This document shows positions 54,488 to 63,538 of a stretch of DNA of 64,000 bases, in pieces. The first letter of the stretch is position 1. Every line of letters begins with the position of its first letter. The notes beneath the pieces are model-generated. The model was not told the DNA's origin and did no database searches. It saw only the letters and a list, made by a program, of their open reading frames with translations. The position numbers and the translations under genes were made by a program. This DNA is from Antricoccus suffuscus (lineage in GTDB: Bacteria; Actinomycetota; Actinomycetes; Mycobacteriales; Antricoccaceae): positions 124,001 through 188,000 of the forward strand of contig NZ_PVUE01000002.1 in assembly GCF_003003235.1 (NCBI RefSeq). Direction: 5' to 3'.

Positions 54488-54817
54488 CTAGGCCACCAAA
54501 CGATCTTTTAGCCCCGCGGTAACGACCGCATCCACCTTGCGAGCATGAGCGGTCTGCGGCGCCGCGGCGAGTCCTGGCTCGTCAGCGATCGCGTGGCCAA
54601 TGCCGTCGATTATCTCAAGTCGTGCCGCATCGCGCCCGGTCTGCTCGACGGCAGCACGGCAGAATTCCGCGGCGTCGTCGCGGAATCCCTGGTCGTCTTC
54701 GGACCCGATTAAGACCAGCGACTCGATCGAATCACCGAGCAGGTCACCCGACCGCTTCACGAAATCGATCTCGTCGGCGATTGCCCGCGACCGTCGAGGG
54801 GGAGTGCCGCTGCCATC
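54488..54817 (-). pseudogene. Alpha/beta-hydrolase-like C-terminal remnant
   Basis: The minus-strand frame reads RAIADEIDFVKRSGDLLGD, then SLVLIGSEDDQGFRDDAAEF and IIDGIGHAIADEPGL. This resembles the last third of an alpha/beta hydrolase: the strand carrying the acid (GSEDD) and the catalytic-His loop (GHAI). The front part with the nucleophile elbow is missing, because the YdeI-type gene occupies that space upstream. Probably a truncated remnant; a genuine 90-residue protein from GTG 54760 cannot be excluded. Confidence 0.5.
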
Positions 54818-54880
54818 GCGGTCTTGGTCCGGGAGTTCTCACCATTTCAACCGAGTACGACAAGAATTCGCCGGTAGGGG

Positions 54881-55327
54881 CTATTCGGGCGTGAGTTCGT
54901 CGACGATCTTGGCGATGCGTGCATCACGCGTTTCCTCGCGCTTGGCGGACTCGACGGAGAGCACTCGTTGTCGCTGGTTGCTGTAGGACAGCGCGTCGAA
55001 GGCGGCACGAGCGCCAGATCGCGAGTCGAGCGCCGCGGCCAAGGTGGCGGGTACTTCTATCGTCCGCTCGGCTGTATCGAGCTGGAGCTCGACTTGCACG
55101 CGATCGCCGGCCTTGAGCCCTGCCGCGGTTCGGTTTTCTGCGCTGAGCGGAAGCATAAAGACTCCGCCGTACACCGCGACTGTGCTGCGATAGGTGTGCC
55201 CACCGACTGTGACGACTACAGGTGGCTTCTTGGTCGTGCCGAGCGCGGACACAACTTCGGCAGGAACCTCGAAGCCCGTGGCAGTCTTGCCATGAAGTTC
55301 GACTACTGCTTGGAAACTCTGAGTCAT
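54881..55327 (-). CDS. DUF1905 / YdeI-type protein
   Basis: 148 residues. Residues ~1-85 form a DUF1905 barrel (FQAVVELHGKTATGFEVPAE, VTVGGHTYRSTVAVYGG, VQVELQLD). The C-terminal ~50 residues (LSYSNQRQRVLSVESAKREE, ARIAKIVDEL) match the YdeI/OmpD-associated (bacteriocin-protection) helical tail. Cytoplasmic; function unclear. ATG 55327. Confidence 0.8.
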   Translation of the reverse strand: MTQSFQAVVELHGKTATGFEVPAEVVSALGTTKKPPVVVTVGGHTYRSTVAVYGGVFMLPLSAENRTAAGLKAGDRVQVELQLDTAERTIEVPATLAAALDSRSGARAAFDALSYSNQRQRVLSVESAKREETRDARIAKIVDELTPE

Positions 55328-55401
55328 AGATGCTCCTCGTCACGACTGTCGACTGGACAAATTCGTCGTCAAGACCCTAGATGTCTGCAATTACCGTTTC
55401 G

Positions 55402-55607
55402 TTACATCACATCCAGCGTCACCCATACGCCTGCGACGACATGCAACTGCCTGCCGATTGTCGTCGTTTTTAAAGAAAGGACCTGGACGATTCCGTCCTC
55501 GGCTTGACGGTTGAAGACCAACCCGAATTTTCGATAGCCCAGAGCCTTCAAACCGGGCCGGATTGCTCAACTGTCTGCTTCAGCTTGAGTCGGAGTTCAT
55601 CCTGCAC
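55402..55607 (-). pseudogene. Frameshifted DUF4304-like gene
   Basis: A GTG at 55607 has a perfect AGGAGG seven bases upstream and begins VQDELRLKLKQTVEQSGPV, stopping at 55548. In another frame the minus strand continues as RPGLKALGYRKFGLVFNRQA, then EDGIVQVLSLKT and HVVAGVWVTLDVM, stopping at 55402. Together they look like the first ~65 residues of a DUF4304 protein (helix, then GFRKxGxxFNR, then VQV strand), interrupted by one frameshift and cut short. The strong ribosome-binding site argues for recent decay. Confidence 0.55.
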
Positions 55608-55685
55608 GCGTCAGCCTCCTGAGTGGAACCTCCATCTCGGTCACGCTAGCGGCTGAATGCAAACAGGTCCTTGGTGTGTATTCAA

Positions 55686-56588
55686 TTAACCGATGACGTC
55701 GACCGACTCCAGCAGTCGAGCACGAAGGGGAGCGGCGGCCTCGGTGAACTCGCGCTGCATCTTCGCGTACGCCGTACGTCCCGCCGCAGTGTCGACCTCG
55801 ATCGGAGTGACGCCCAGCGACGTGAAGTCGTAGGGGCTGGCCTGCATATCGACGTACCGAATCCGCTGCGCCAGCTCGAAACAGTCGAGCACCAGATCGC
55901 TGGAGATGAGCGGGACGAGTTTGTAGGCCCATTTGTAGAGGTCCATGCCCGCGTGGAGACAGCCCGGCTGCTCAAACGTCAGTTGGTCGTCGCGCTCGAG
56001 AATCCGCCGGTTGAGGGGTCGCGCCGCGTCGGTGAAAAACCGGAACGCGTCGAAGTGCGTGCAGGACAGATCGCGCTCGTCCACTGCAGCGGCGATCTGT
56101 CCCGGATCGAGGCGCAGTGGCCAACTGTTGTGCCGGACCTCATCTTCAGACTGGCGGTAGACCATCGCCCACTCGTGCATCCCGAAACAGCCAAAGGAAC
56201 CGGCCCGGTCGAGGGTTGAGCGCATGAGGCGGCGTACGAACTGCATGATGCCGCTGCGGCGCTCGACAAAGCTCGCAGCATCCACCGACACTTCATCACG
56301 CTCGGATCGGTATAGCGGCCATTCGCGGTGAGGGGCATCTGCAGCGTCGCGCAGGCGTACGCCGGCGCCCGGATGCCAGCGTCGTAACTGGCCCGGACGA
56401 TAGACGTAGTAGATGAAAAGGAAGTCCTCGATCGGGTGTGTCTGCCCGGCGGCGCGACGGGACTCGTACGGCGCGAGCAGCGGCTCGACGCGGGCGGCGT
56501 ACTCCTGTTGCCGCGCCAACCACTCGTCGCGGGACAAGACAACCGTTTCCGAGCGGGCGGTTTCGGCGTGCAGGACGGGGGCAGACAT
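55686..56588 (-). CDS. Conserved actinobacterial protein, often labelled 3-methyladenine DNA glycosylase
   Basis: 300 residues, soluble. Conserved-looking blocks: IEDFLFIYYVYRPGQLRRWHPG, FGCFGMHEWAMVYRQ (split here as two neighbouring motifs), HFDAFRFFTDAARPLN and MDLYKWAYKLVPLISSDLVL. Relatives are commonly annotated as 3-methyladenine DNA glycosylase, but no HhH-GPD or Tag motif is visible, so that name is not supported by the sequence. ATG 56588. Divergent from the FAH-family gene (78-bp gap). Confidence 0.7.
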   Translation of the reverse strand: MSAPVLHAETARSETVVLSRDEWLARQQEYAARVEPLLAPYESRRAAGQTHPIEDFLFIYYVYRPGQLRRWHPGAGVRLRDAADAPHREWPLYRSERDEVSVDAASFVERRSGIMQFVRRLMRSTLDRAGSFGCFGMHEWAMVYRQSEDEVRHNSWPLRLDPGQIAAAVDERDLSCTHFDAFRFFTDAARPLNRRILERDDQLTFEQPGCLHAGMDLYKWAYKLVPLISSDLVLDCFELAQRIRYVDMQASPYDFTSLGVTPIEVDTAAGRTAYAKMQREFTEAAAPLRARLLESVDVIG

Positions 56589-56666
56589 GATCTATCACCG
56601 TAATGCGTATAGGTTCGACTGCGGTGAGCGACCAGGACTCGCCATTAGATTTGTGCGGAGGACTTC

Positions 56667-57449
56667 ATGCGTATTGCCCGGTTCGTGAGCCCCCAGGGGA
56701 TGTCGTTCGGTGTCATCGACGGTCAGGGCGACCGGTCGAGCTGGACGGTCGAAGCGATCGACGGGCACCCGTTCGGCGAGATCAATCGCACCGGCAACCG
56801 CTGGGCACTCGACGATGTGCGACTGCTGTCACCGATCCTGCCAAGCAAGGTCGTGTGCATAGGGCGCAACTACGCAGCGCACGCCGCGGAGCTAGGCAAC
56901 GAGGTGCCGAAGGAGCCGATGATGTTCCTCAAGCCGTCGACCTCCGTGATCGGCCCGGGAGACGCGATTCGGCTGCCGGCCGCGTCCAAGCATGTCGAGC
57001 ACGAGGCGGAGCTCGCCATCGTCATTGGCGCGACAGGGGCGCGCAAGGTCAGCCGCGATGACGCTCACCGCACGATCTTCGGGATCACCGCCGGCAACGA
57101 CGTCTCCGCCCGCGACCTGCAGAAGTCCGACGGACAGTGGGGCCGCGCTAAGGGCTTCGACTCGTTCTGCCCGATCGGGCCATGGATCGAGACTGGCGCG
57201 CCGTACGCCGATATTAGGGTGGCGTGCACGGTCGATGGCGAAGTGCGTCAAGACGGTCGCACCAAAGATCTGATCCACGACGTACCGACGCTGATTTCCT
57301 ACATCTCGCACGTGATGACGCTGCTGCCGGGCGATGTGATCATGACCGGCACACCGGAGGGCGTGGGCCGGCTCGAGGGCGGCAACACCTGCACGATCAG
57401 CATCGAGGGCGTCGGGGATCTGACGAACCCGGTCATCGTCGACGAATAG
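56667..57449 (+). CDS. Fumarylacetoacetate hydrolase-family protein (Rv2993c-like)
   Basis: 260 residues. Short N-terminal domain (~1-55), then the FAH fold with metal residues in VEHEAELAIVIG and GNDVSARDLQ and later MTGTPEGVG. The family hydrolyses or decarboxylates diketo acids (for example oxaloacetate or homoprotocatechuate-pathway acids). Directly upstream of gltX as in M. tuberculosis. GGAGG about 7 bases before the ATG. Confidence 0.88.
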   Translation: MRIARFVSPQGMSFGVIDGQGDRSSWTVEAIDGHPFGEINRTGNRWALDDVRLLSPILPSKVVCIGRNYAAHAAELGNEVPKEPMMFLKPSTSVIGPGDAIRLPAASKHVEHEAELAIVIGATGARKVSRDDAHRTIFGITAGNDVSARDLQKSDGQWGRAKGFDSFCPIGPWIETGAPYADIRVACTVDGEVRQDGRTKDLIHDVPTLISYISHVMTLLPGDVIMTGTPEGVGRLEGGNTCTISIEGVGDLTNPVIVDE

Positions 57450-57503
57450 CGACTGCGCCCATCGTCGGACGGGCTCACAGGCACCGAATATCCTTAGGTC
57501 ACC

Positions 57504-58985
57504 ATGACTGATAACTCTGCGCCTGTCCGCGTCCGATTCTGCCCATCGCCTACCGGGTTCCCGCATGTTGGACTCATGCGTACGGCGCTGTTCAACTGGG
57601 CCTACGCGCGCCACCTTGGCGGCTCGATGGTCTTTCGGGTCGAGGACACCGACGCCGCCCGCGACAGCGAGGACAGCTACGAGTCGCTCGTCGCGTCGCT
57701 ACGGTGGCTGGGCCTGGACTGGGACGAAGGCCCGGGCATCGGCGGGCCGCACGCGCCGTACCGGCAGTCCGAGCGCTCCGACATCTACGCCGAGGTCATC
57801 GAGAAGCTCAAGGCGACCGACTGGGTCTACGAGTCGTTTTCTACCGGCGAGGAGGCGGCCGAGCGGCACAAGGCGGCCGGCCGGGACCCTCGCCAGGGCT
57901 ATGACAACTATGACCGCGACCTGACTGATGAGCAGAAGGCCGCGTTCCGTGCTGAGGGCCGCGAGCCGGTGCTGCGGGTGCGCATGCCCGACGAGGACAT
58001 CGTTTGGACCGACATCGTCCGGGGTGAGGTGAAGTTCGAGGCCGGCTCGGTGCCGGACTTCGTCATCGTGCGCGCCAACGGCAAGCCGCTTTACCCATTC
58101 GTCAACCCGGTCGACGACGCGCTGATGAGAATTACCCACGTGCTGCGCGGCGAGGATCTGCTGCCGTCGACGCCGCGCCAGATCGCGCTCTATCGCGCGC
58201 TGATCGACATCGGTGTCGCCGACCGGATTCCGGAGTTCGGCCACCTGCCGTACGTGATGGGGCAGGGCAACAAGAAGCTCTCGAAGCGTGACGCGGAGGC
58301 CAACTTCGACCTGTACATCGAGCGCGGGTTCATTCCCGAGGGCGTCCTCAATTTCCTTGCGCTTCTGGGCTGGTCAATCGCGCCGGACCGCGACATCTTC
58401 ACTCCCGATGAATTCGTGGGGGCCTTCGACATTCACGACGTCAACAGCAGCCCGGCACGCTTCGATTTGAAGAAGGCCGAAGCGATTAACGCCGCGCACG
58501 TGCGGTTGCTGGAGCCCGCCGATCTTGTCGGGCGGCTCGGAGCGGTCCTGCTCGCGGCCGGCATACTGCCGGCCGAACCGACGGACCGACAGGTCGACGT
58601 GCTCAAGCAGGCCGTGCCGTTGGTGCAGGAACGGTTGGTCACGCTCGGCGCGGCGCCGGAACAGCTCGGCTTCTTTTACACCGCCGATGAGGCGATCACG
58701 GTAGCCGATGACGCTAGAAAGACGCTGCGGGACGACAGCGGGGCCGTATTGGATGAGGCACTCCGTGTGCTGCCGGAAGTCACGGACTGGACCGCAGCGG
58801 CTATTCAGGAGGCTCTGCGCGTGGCGCTGGTCGACGGGCTCGGCATCAAGCCGAAGTTTGCATTCGGCCCGCTGCGGGTGGCGCTGTCGGGCCGGCGGGT
58901 CTCGCCGCCGCTTTTCGAGTCGATGGAGATCCTCGGCAAGGAGTCATCCTTGGCGAGAATCGCCCGGTTACGGGCCACTTTGTAG
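57504..58985 (+). CDS. gltX: Glutamyl-tRNA synthetase
   Basis: 493 residues. HIGH-equivalent region [23 protein letters not shown]-equivalent KKLSKRDAE, class-I fold and anticodon-binding C-terminus. Charges tRNA-Glu and, because gatCAB is present and no glnS is seen, probably also tRNA-Gln. Both of those tRNAs are encoded just downstream. Confidence 0.95.
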   Translation: MTDNSAPVRVRFCPSPTGFPHVGLMRTALFNWAYARHLGGSMVFRVEDTDAARDSEDSYESLVASLRWLGLDWDEGPGIGGPHAPYRQSERSDIYAEVIEKLKATDWVYESFSTGEEAAERHKAAGRDPRQGYDNYDRDLTDEQKAAFRAEGREPVLRVRMPDEDIVWTDIVRGEVKFEAGSVPDFVIVRANGKPLYPFVNPVDDALMRITHVLRGEDLLPSTPRQIALYRALIDIGVADRIPEFGHLPYVMGQGNKKLSKRDAEANFDLYIERGFIPEGVLNFLALLGWSIAPDRDIFTPDEFVGAFDIHDVNSSPARFDLKKAEAINAAHVRLLEPADLVGRLGAVLLAAGILPAEPTDRQVDVLKQAVPLVQERLVTLGAAPEQLGFFYTADEAITVADDARKTLRDDSGAVLDEALRVLPEVTDWTAAAIQEALRVALVDGLGIKPKFAFGPLRVALSGRRVSPPLFESMEILGKESSLARIARLRATL

Positions 58986-59110
58986 GCATTTCGCAGCGGG
59001 ATGTGGCTCACAGCCCGACCGGGTGGAAACCAGGCCGAGGCTTCGGGTAACATATTCCGTCGGCGCCGCGCCAACACTGATTAGTCAGTTTTAGCGCTTC
59101 GCCTGCCAAT

Positions 59111-59182
59111 GGGGTATGGGGTAATTGGCAGCCCTACGGTTTCTGGATCCGTCAGTCTAGGTTCGAGTCCTGGTACCCCAGC
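59111..59182 (+). tRNA. tRNA-Gln (CTG)
   Basis: Acceptor TGGGGTA (59111-59117) pairs with TACCCCA (59175-59181), discriminator G. Anticodon loop TTCTGGA gives CTG. T-arm GTTCGAGTC. CCA is not encoded. Confidence 0.95.
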
Positions 59183-59256
59183 GCTGAAGGAAGCACCGCT
59201 TCTTGGAGCAACACAGTCTTGGTCGGCAATGCCGGTCATGGCTGAGCACGTGCATT

Positions 59257-59329
59257 GCCCCCGTCGTCTAGTGGTCTAGGACGCCGCCCTCTCACGGCGG
59301 TAACGTCGGTTCGAACCCGATCGGGGGTA
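59257..59329 (+). tRNA. tRNA-Glu (CTC)
   Basis: Acceptor GCCCCCG (59257-59263) pairs with CGGGGGT, anticodon stem GCCGC/GCGGC region with loop carrying CTC, T-arm GTTCGAACC. CCA is encoded right after (59330-59332). Confidence 0.95.
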
Positions 59330-59337
59330 CCACGAAG

Positions 59338-59363
59338 AAGCCGCAGGGTCACCTGCGGCTTTT
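59338..59363. terminator. Hairpin terminator after tRNA-Glu
   Basis: 10-bp perfect stem AAGCCGCAGG / CCTGCGGCTT with a GTCA loop, then TT on the plus strand (TTTTCCGTTT overall). Lies between the tRNA genes and the convergent siderophore-binding gene, so it may serve both. Confidence 0.8.
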
Positions 59364-59380
59364 CCGTTTCGGCAGGGTGT

Positions 59381-60385
59381 CTAAGTGAAGATCTTTTCAA
59401 GGTCGTCAAGGACGCTCATCGCGCCGACGGGACCGAGGCCGAGGAACCAGGTGTCGTCGTTCACGGCCTTTGACTGACCGTTGGCGACCGCCGGGATCTC
59501 TGACCACAGCTGACCGCCGAGCACCGTCTTCTGCTCTTCCTCGGCGCCATAGTTGGAATAGAAGACCCAGTCTCCGGTGACCTCTTTGATGTTCTCTGCG
59601 CTGACCTCGACGGCCAGGTCGTCGACATCTTCAACCGCGGGGCGTTTGAGACCGATGTCGTTCAAGATGACGCCGATGAACGACAGGTTGGCGTAGAGCC
59701 TGGTCTTTCCACTCATGAAGCGAACGATGGAAACGGTCGGATCGCCCTTGATGGAATTTCCCACTTCATCGGCCTTGGCTTGATACTCGTTGAGTACGTC
59801 GACAGCCTTCTCCTCCTTGCCCAACGCGTCCGCGGCGAGCAGGAAGTTCTCCTTCCAGGGAAAGCCTGGCCGGATGCTGAATACGGTGGGTGCGATGGCG
59901 GAGAGTTGGTCGTAAAGCTTTGCTACCCGAAGTTTGCTGCCCAAGATCAAGTCGGGCTTGAGCGCGGCGAGTGCCTCGAGGTTGATCTCGGTGTGGGTGC
60001 CGATCACGTCGACCCCGGCGATCTTGTCTTCGAGGTACGACGGAAGGCCGCCGGTGGCGTCGGCGCTGGCCAGCCCGACCGGTTTGATGCCGAGCGCGAG
60101 GACATGATCTAGCTCTCCGCTGTCCAGTACGACGACGCGCTTCGGCTTGGTCTTGATGGTCGTCTCGCCGAGGGCATGAGTGATTGTCCGCGGAAACTCG
60201 CCTGCTTTGGCCGTGGTGCCGAGCTTTGCGGTTTCTTCATCAGCGGTGCTGAACTGCGGCCCGCCGGTCGCTACCGCCCTGTCACCGACGTCTTCGCTGC
60301 GGTCTGTGTCGGACGCGCAGCCGCCCACGAGAAGGACGAGTGCTATTAAAGGCGCCACCAAACGACGCAAATCAGTCAAATTCAT
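59381..60385 (-). CDS. Iron-siderophore ABC transporter substrate-binding lipoprotein
   Basis: 334 residues. Lipoprotein signal with lipobox VGGC (Cys23). Two-lobed FecB/FepB-type fold with RVVVLDSGELDHVLALGIKP and INLEALAALKPDLILGSKL. Binds ferric siderophore outside the membrane and hands it to a permease. No permease or ATPase gene is adjacent. A DtxR/IdeR-like palindrome lies directly before the start, so iron repression is likely. Confidence 0.9.
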   Translation of the reverse strand: MNLTDLRRLVAPLIALVLLVGGCASDTDRSEDVGDRAVATGGPQFSTADEETAKLGTTAKAGEFPRTITHALGETTIKTKPKRVVVLDSGELDHVLALGIKPVGLASADATGGLPSYLEDKIAGVDVIGTHTEINLEALAALKPDLILGSKLRVAKLYDQLSAIAPTVFSIRPGFPWKENFLLAADALGKEEKAVDVLNEYQAKADEVGNSIKGDPTVSIVRFMSGKTRLYANLSFIGVILNDIGLKRPAVEDVDDLAVEVSAENIKEVTGDWVFYSNYGAEEEQKTVLGGQLWSEIPAVANGQSKAVNDDTWFLGLGPVGAMSVLDDLEKIFT

Positions 60386-60389
60386 TTGC

Positions 60390-60403
60390 TTAGGCTAGCC
60401 AAA
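60390..60403. promoter_or_regulatory. DtxR/IdeR-like iron box
   Basis: TTAGGCTAGCCAAA, one base from a perfect TTAGGCTAGCCTAA palindrome, ends five bases upstream of the siderophore-binding gene start. It resembles the core of the actinobacterial DtxR/IdeR consensus. Position overlaps the likely promoter or ribosome-binding region. Confidence 0.65.
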
Positions 60404-60432
60404 GTAAAATTGGTGTTGCTCAGTGGTCTGCG

Positions 60433-61137
60433 TTAGAGGTGGGTCTCAAGTTCGGCGGCGGCGCGCAATAGTGGCTGGGACAGTCGAGTGCCGGGGGAGC
60501 GACCGATGCGTTCGGCCGGACCCGAGACGGAAATAGCCGCAACGACTTCGCCGCGACGATTGCGCACCGGGGCGGAGACGGAAGCGACCCCAGGCTCGCG
60601 TTCGGCGATCGAGGCTGACCACCCGCGACGGCGTACGCCGGCGACCGTGCGCGCGGTGAACGCCGAGTCCTGCATGATTTTCCGCACGTCGCTCTCGTCG
60701 CTCCAGGCGATCAGTACGTGCGCCGCCGAGCCCGCGTTCATGGCGAGCCGGGCGCCGATCGGCACGGTATCGCGCAAGCCGCTTGCGCGCTCTGCCGCCG
60801 CGATACAGACGCGTACCTCTTCTTCTCGGACGAATACCTGTGCGCTCTCGCCGGTTGCGTCGCGCAGTTTGCGTAGTACGACGGTTGATACGTCGACGAG
60901 TGGGTCGCGCGCAAAGGCCGCCAATTCGGCGACGGATGGGCCGATGACCCACCGACTCTGCTGATCCCGGCGAAGGATGCGGTGTGTTTCCAAGGCGGAG
61001 GCAAGACGATGGGCAGTGGCGCGAGGGAGCCTGAGCTCGTCGACGAGCTCGGCCAGCGACCGGGGCTGCGCCGCACACGCCTCGATGATGCTGACGGCTT
61101 TGTCCAGTACGCCGATGCCGGTCGTCGTCTTTTCCAT
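60433..61137 (-). CDS. ltbR: IclR-family regulator (LtbR/NdgR-type)
   Basis: 234 residues. N-terminal winged helix (LDKAVSIIEACAAQPRSLAE, LRLPRATAHRLASALETHRI) and a C-terminal effector domain (IGARLAMNAGSAAHVLIAW, VSAPVRNRRGEVVAAISVSG). Divergent from leuCD, as are LtbR of Corynebacterium, NdgR of Streptomyces and Rv2989, which control leucine genes. The shared 170-bp region should hold its operator. ATG 61137. Confidence 0.87.
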   Translation of the reverse strand: MEKTTTGIGVLDKAVSIIEACAAQPRSLAELVDELRLPRATAHRLASALETHRILRRDQQSRWVIGPSVAELAAFARDPLVDVSTVVLRKLRDATGESAQVFVREEEVRVCIAAAERASGLRDTVPIGARLAMNAGSAAHVLIAWSDESDVRKIMQDSAFTARTVAGVRRRGWSASIAEREPGVASVSAPVRNRRGEVVAAISVSGPAERIGRSPGTRLSQPLLRAAAELETHL

Positions 61138-61310
61138 ATGGTGATACTACCGTCTCGTATTGTGGGACGCGTTGGGAGAGCGAGTTGCTCGCGCGTACGA
61201 TTCCTATTGGCCGGACAGGACTCTCATACTTTGGGATTCGGCACTAACGTAACCAGATTCGGCTCCCCTTGCAATGGGATTTAGAGCGCAGCTAGTTGGA
61301 GGCTCGACAA

Positions 61311-62714
61311 ATGGGTAAGACCCTGGCAGAGAAGATATGGGACGACCACTTGGTGCGTCGCGTAGAAGGTGAACCAGACCTTCTGTATATCGATCTTCAT
61401 CTCGTGCACGAAGTCACGAGCCCGCAGGCCTTCGACGGGCTCCGCGCCGCCGGTCGTCCGGTACGCCGGACCGATCTGACGGTCGCCACCGAAGACCACA
61501 ACGTACCCACCACCGATGTCGACAAGCCGATCGCGGATCCTGTGTCCAGGCTTCAGGTCGACACACTTCGCGCCAACTGCAAGGAGTTCGGCGTACCGAT
61601 CTATCCCATGGGCGATGAGAACCAGGGCATCGTGCACGTCATCGGTCCCCAGCTCGGACTGACTCAGCCGGGTACGACGGTCGTGTGCGGCGACAGCCAC
61701 ACCTCCACGCACGGCGCATTCGGCGCGCTGGCGTTCGGCATCGGCACCAGCGAGGTCGAGCAGGTGCTGGCTACCCAGACTCTTCCGCTGCGTCCTTTCA
61801 AGACGATGTCCGTCACCGTCAACGGGTCGCTCGGCGAGGATGTCACGGCGAAGGACGTCATTCTCGCCGTCATCGCCCAGATCGGCACCGGCGGTGGGCA
61901 GGGTTACGTCATCGAATATCGCGGCACCGCGATTGAGGCGCTGTCGATGGAGTCGCGCATGACCATCTGCAACATGTCGATCGAGGCCGGTGCACGCGCG
62001 GGCATGATCGCACCGGACGAGACGACGTTCGAGTTCCTCAAGGGCCGCGAACGCGCGCCCAAGGGGGCCGACTGGGATGCCGCAGTGGAGTACTGGAAGA
62101 CGCTGCGCACGGATGACGATGCGACGTACGACGCCAAGGTGATCCTCGAGACCGGCGCGCTGACACCATTCGTTACGTGGGGCACGAACCCGGGTCAGGG
62201 CGCCCCGCTGTCATCGTCGGTGCCGGACCCGGAGTCGTACGACGACCCGAGCGCACGTACGTCGGCCGCTAATGCGTTGAAGTACATGGACTTGCAGGCC
62301 GGTACGCCGCTCCGCCAGATCTCGGTCGACACCGTGTTCGTTGGCTCGTGCACCAATGGCCGGATCGAGGACTTGCGCGCGGCCGCGGCCGTGGTCAAGG
62401 GCCACAAGGTCGCCGGCAGCGTCCGGATGTTGATTGTTCCTGGCTCGATGAAAGTCAAGCTGCAGGCCGAGAGTGAAGGCCTGGACAAGGTCTTCACCGA
62501 GGCCGGGGCTGAGTGGCGTTCGGCGGGTTGCTCGATGTGCTTGGGAATGAACCCCGACCAGCTGGCGCCCGGTGAGCGGTCGGCGTCGACGTCCAACCGC
62601 AACTTCGAAGGCAGGCAAGGCAAAGGCGGCCGCACCCATCTGGTGTCACCGCTCGTGGCCGCCGCGACCGCGATCCGCGGCACGCTGTCCTCTCCCAGCG
62701 ATCTAGACAAGTAA
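61311..62714 (+). CDS. leuC: 3-isopropylmalate dehydratase, large subunit
   Basis: 467 residues. Aconitase-type [4Fe-4S] enzyme subunit. Cluster cysteines in VGSCTNGR and GCSMCLGMN; also [20 protein letters not shown]. Start ATG 61311 has GGAGG nine bases upstream; ATG-like start at 61296 is too early. With LeuD it isomerises 2-isopropylmalate and, in the CimA route, citramalate. leuD follows after 11 bp. Confidence 0.96.
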   Translation: MGKTLAEKIWDDHLVRRVEGEPDLLYIDLHLVHEVTSPQAFDGLRAAGRPVRRTDLTVATEDHNVPTTDVDKPIADPVSRLQVDTLRANCKEFGVPIYPMGDENQGIVHVIGPQLGLTQPGTTVVCGDSHTSTHGAFGALAFGIGTSEVEQVLATQTLPLRPFKTMSVTVNGSLGEDVTAKDVILAVIAQIGTGGGQGYVIEYRGTAIEALSMESRMTICNMSIEAGARAGMIAPDETTFEFLKGRERAPKGADWDAAVEYWKTLRTDDDATYDAKVILETGALTPFVTWGTNPGQGAPLSSSVPDPESYDDPSARTSAANALKYMDLQAGTPLRQISVDTVFVGSCTNGRIEDLRAAAAVVKGHKVAGSVRMLIVPGSMKVKLQAESEGLDKVFTEAGAEWRSAGCSMCLGMNPDQLAPGERSASTSNRNFEGRQGKGGRTHLVSPLVAAATAIRGTLSSPSDLDK

Positions 62715-62725
62715 GGCACGGACTC

Positions 62726-63349
62726 ATGCAGAAGTTTTTGACCCACACCGGAACGATCGCGCCGTTGCGCCGCAGCAATGTCGATACCGATCAGATCATT
62801 CCCGCCGTCTATCTCAAGCGAGTCACCAAGACCGGCTTCGAGGACGGCCTGTTCTCGGCTTGGAAGGCGAACGAACCGGACTTCGTGCTCAACAAGCCGG
62901 AGTACGCCGGCGCCTCGATTTTGGTTGCCGGACCGGACTTCGGGACCGGATCGTCTCGCGAACACGCCGTATGGGCACTTCGGGATGGCGGATTTTCGGT
63001 AGTTATTTCTTCGCGTTTCGCGGACATCTTCCGCGGCAACTCGCTCAAGGACGGCCTGCTCACCGTCGTGCTTCCGGAAGCGGATGTTGAGGCGCTCATG
63101 GCCCTCGGCGAGCAGTCGCCGACGGCCGAGGTGACTGTCGATCTCGACAAGCGCGAAATTCGCTATGTCCCCCAGAATGCCTCTATAGCAGGGGATTCCG
63201 CCGCAAAGACGGTCTCCTTTGACATCGATGACTACAGTCGCTGGCGTCTGATGGAGGGTCTGGACGATATCGGGCTCACCCTGCGCAACGAGGGTGACAT
63301 CGCCGATTTCGAGGCCAAGCGGCCGGTTTGGAAGCCCGTTACGGTCTGA
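62726..63349 (+). CDS. leuD: 3-isopropylmalate dehydratase, small subunit
   Basis: 207 residues. Swivel-domain subunit: [34 protein letters not shown] and [17 protein letters not shown]. Forms the dehydratase with LeuC. Followed by a long hairpin and hupB. Confidence 0.96.
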   Translation: MQKFLTHTGTIAPLRRSNVDTDQIIPAVYLKRVTKTGFEDGLFSAWKANEPDFVLNKPEYAGASILVAGPDFGTGSSREHAVWALRDGGFSVVISSRFADIFRGNSLKDGLLTVVLPEADVEALMALGEQSPTAEVTVDLDKREIRYVPQNASIAGDSAAKTVSFDIDDYSRWRLMEGLDDIGLTLRNEGDIADFEAKRPVWKPVTV

Positions 63350-63389
63350 AAATAGGGCGATTTAGGGTGACGCGAATCGCCTGACACAG

Positions 63390-63435
63390 AAGGAAAAATA
63401 GCGCAAGGTGATTGAACCGAGCGCTATTTTTCCTT
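63390..63435. terminator. 15-bp perfect hairpin between leuD and hupB
   Basis: AAGGAAAAATAGCGC (63390-63404) and its exact complement GCGCTATTTTTCCTT (63421-63435) around a 16-base loop. The T-rich right arm may act as terminator for leuCD. The stem is AT-rich compared with its surroundings. Confidence 0.7.
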
Positions 63436-63538
63436 ACCGTTACGCGTATGTCATCTCATTAGAGACGACCGTGAGGCGTCGAATCATCCAAGATGATCGG
63501 CACAAACGACGTAACTGTCAGTCCTGGGAGGGACAACT

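Noticed and set aside
55686-56588. Functional assignment as 3-methyladenine DNA glycosylase
   Set aside because: No glycosylase motif visible; the label appears to be inherited annotation.
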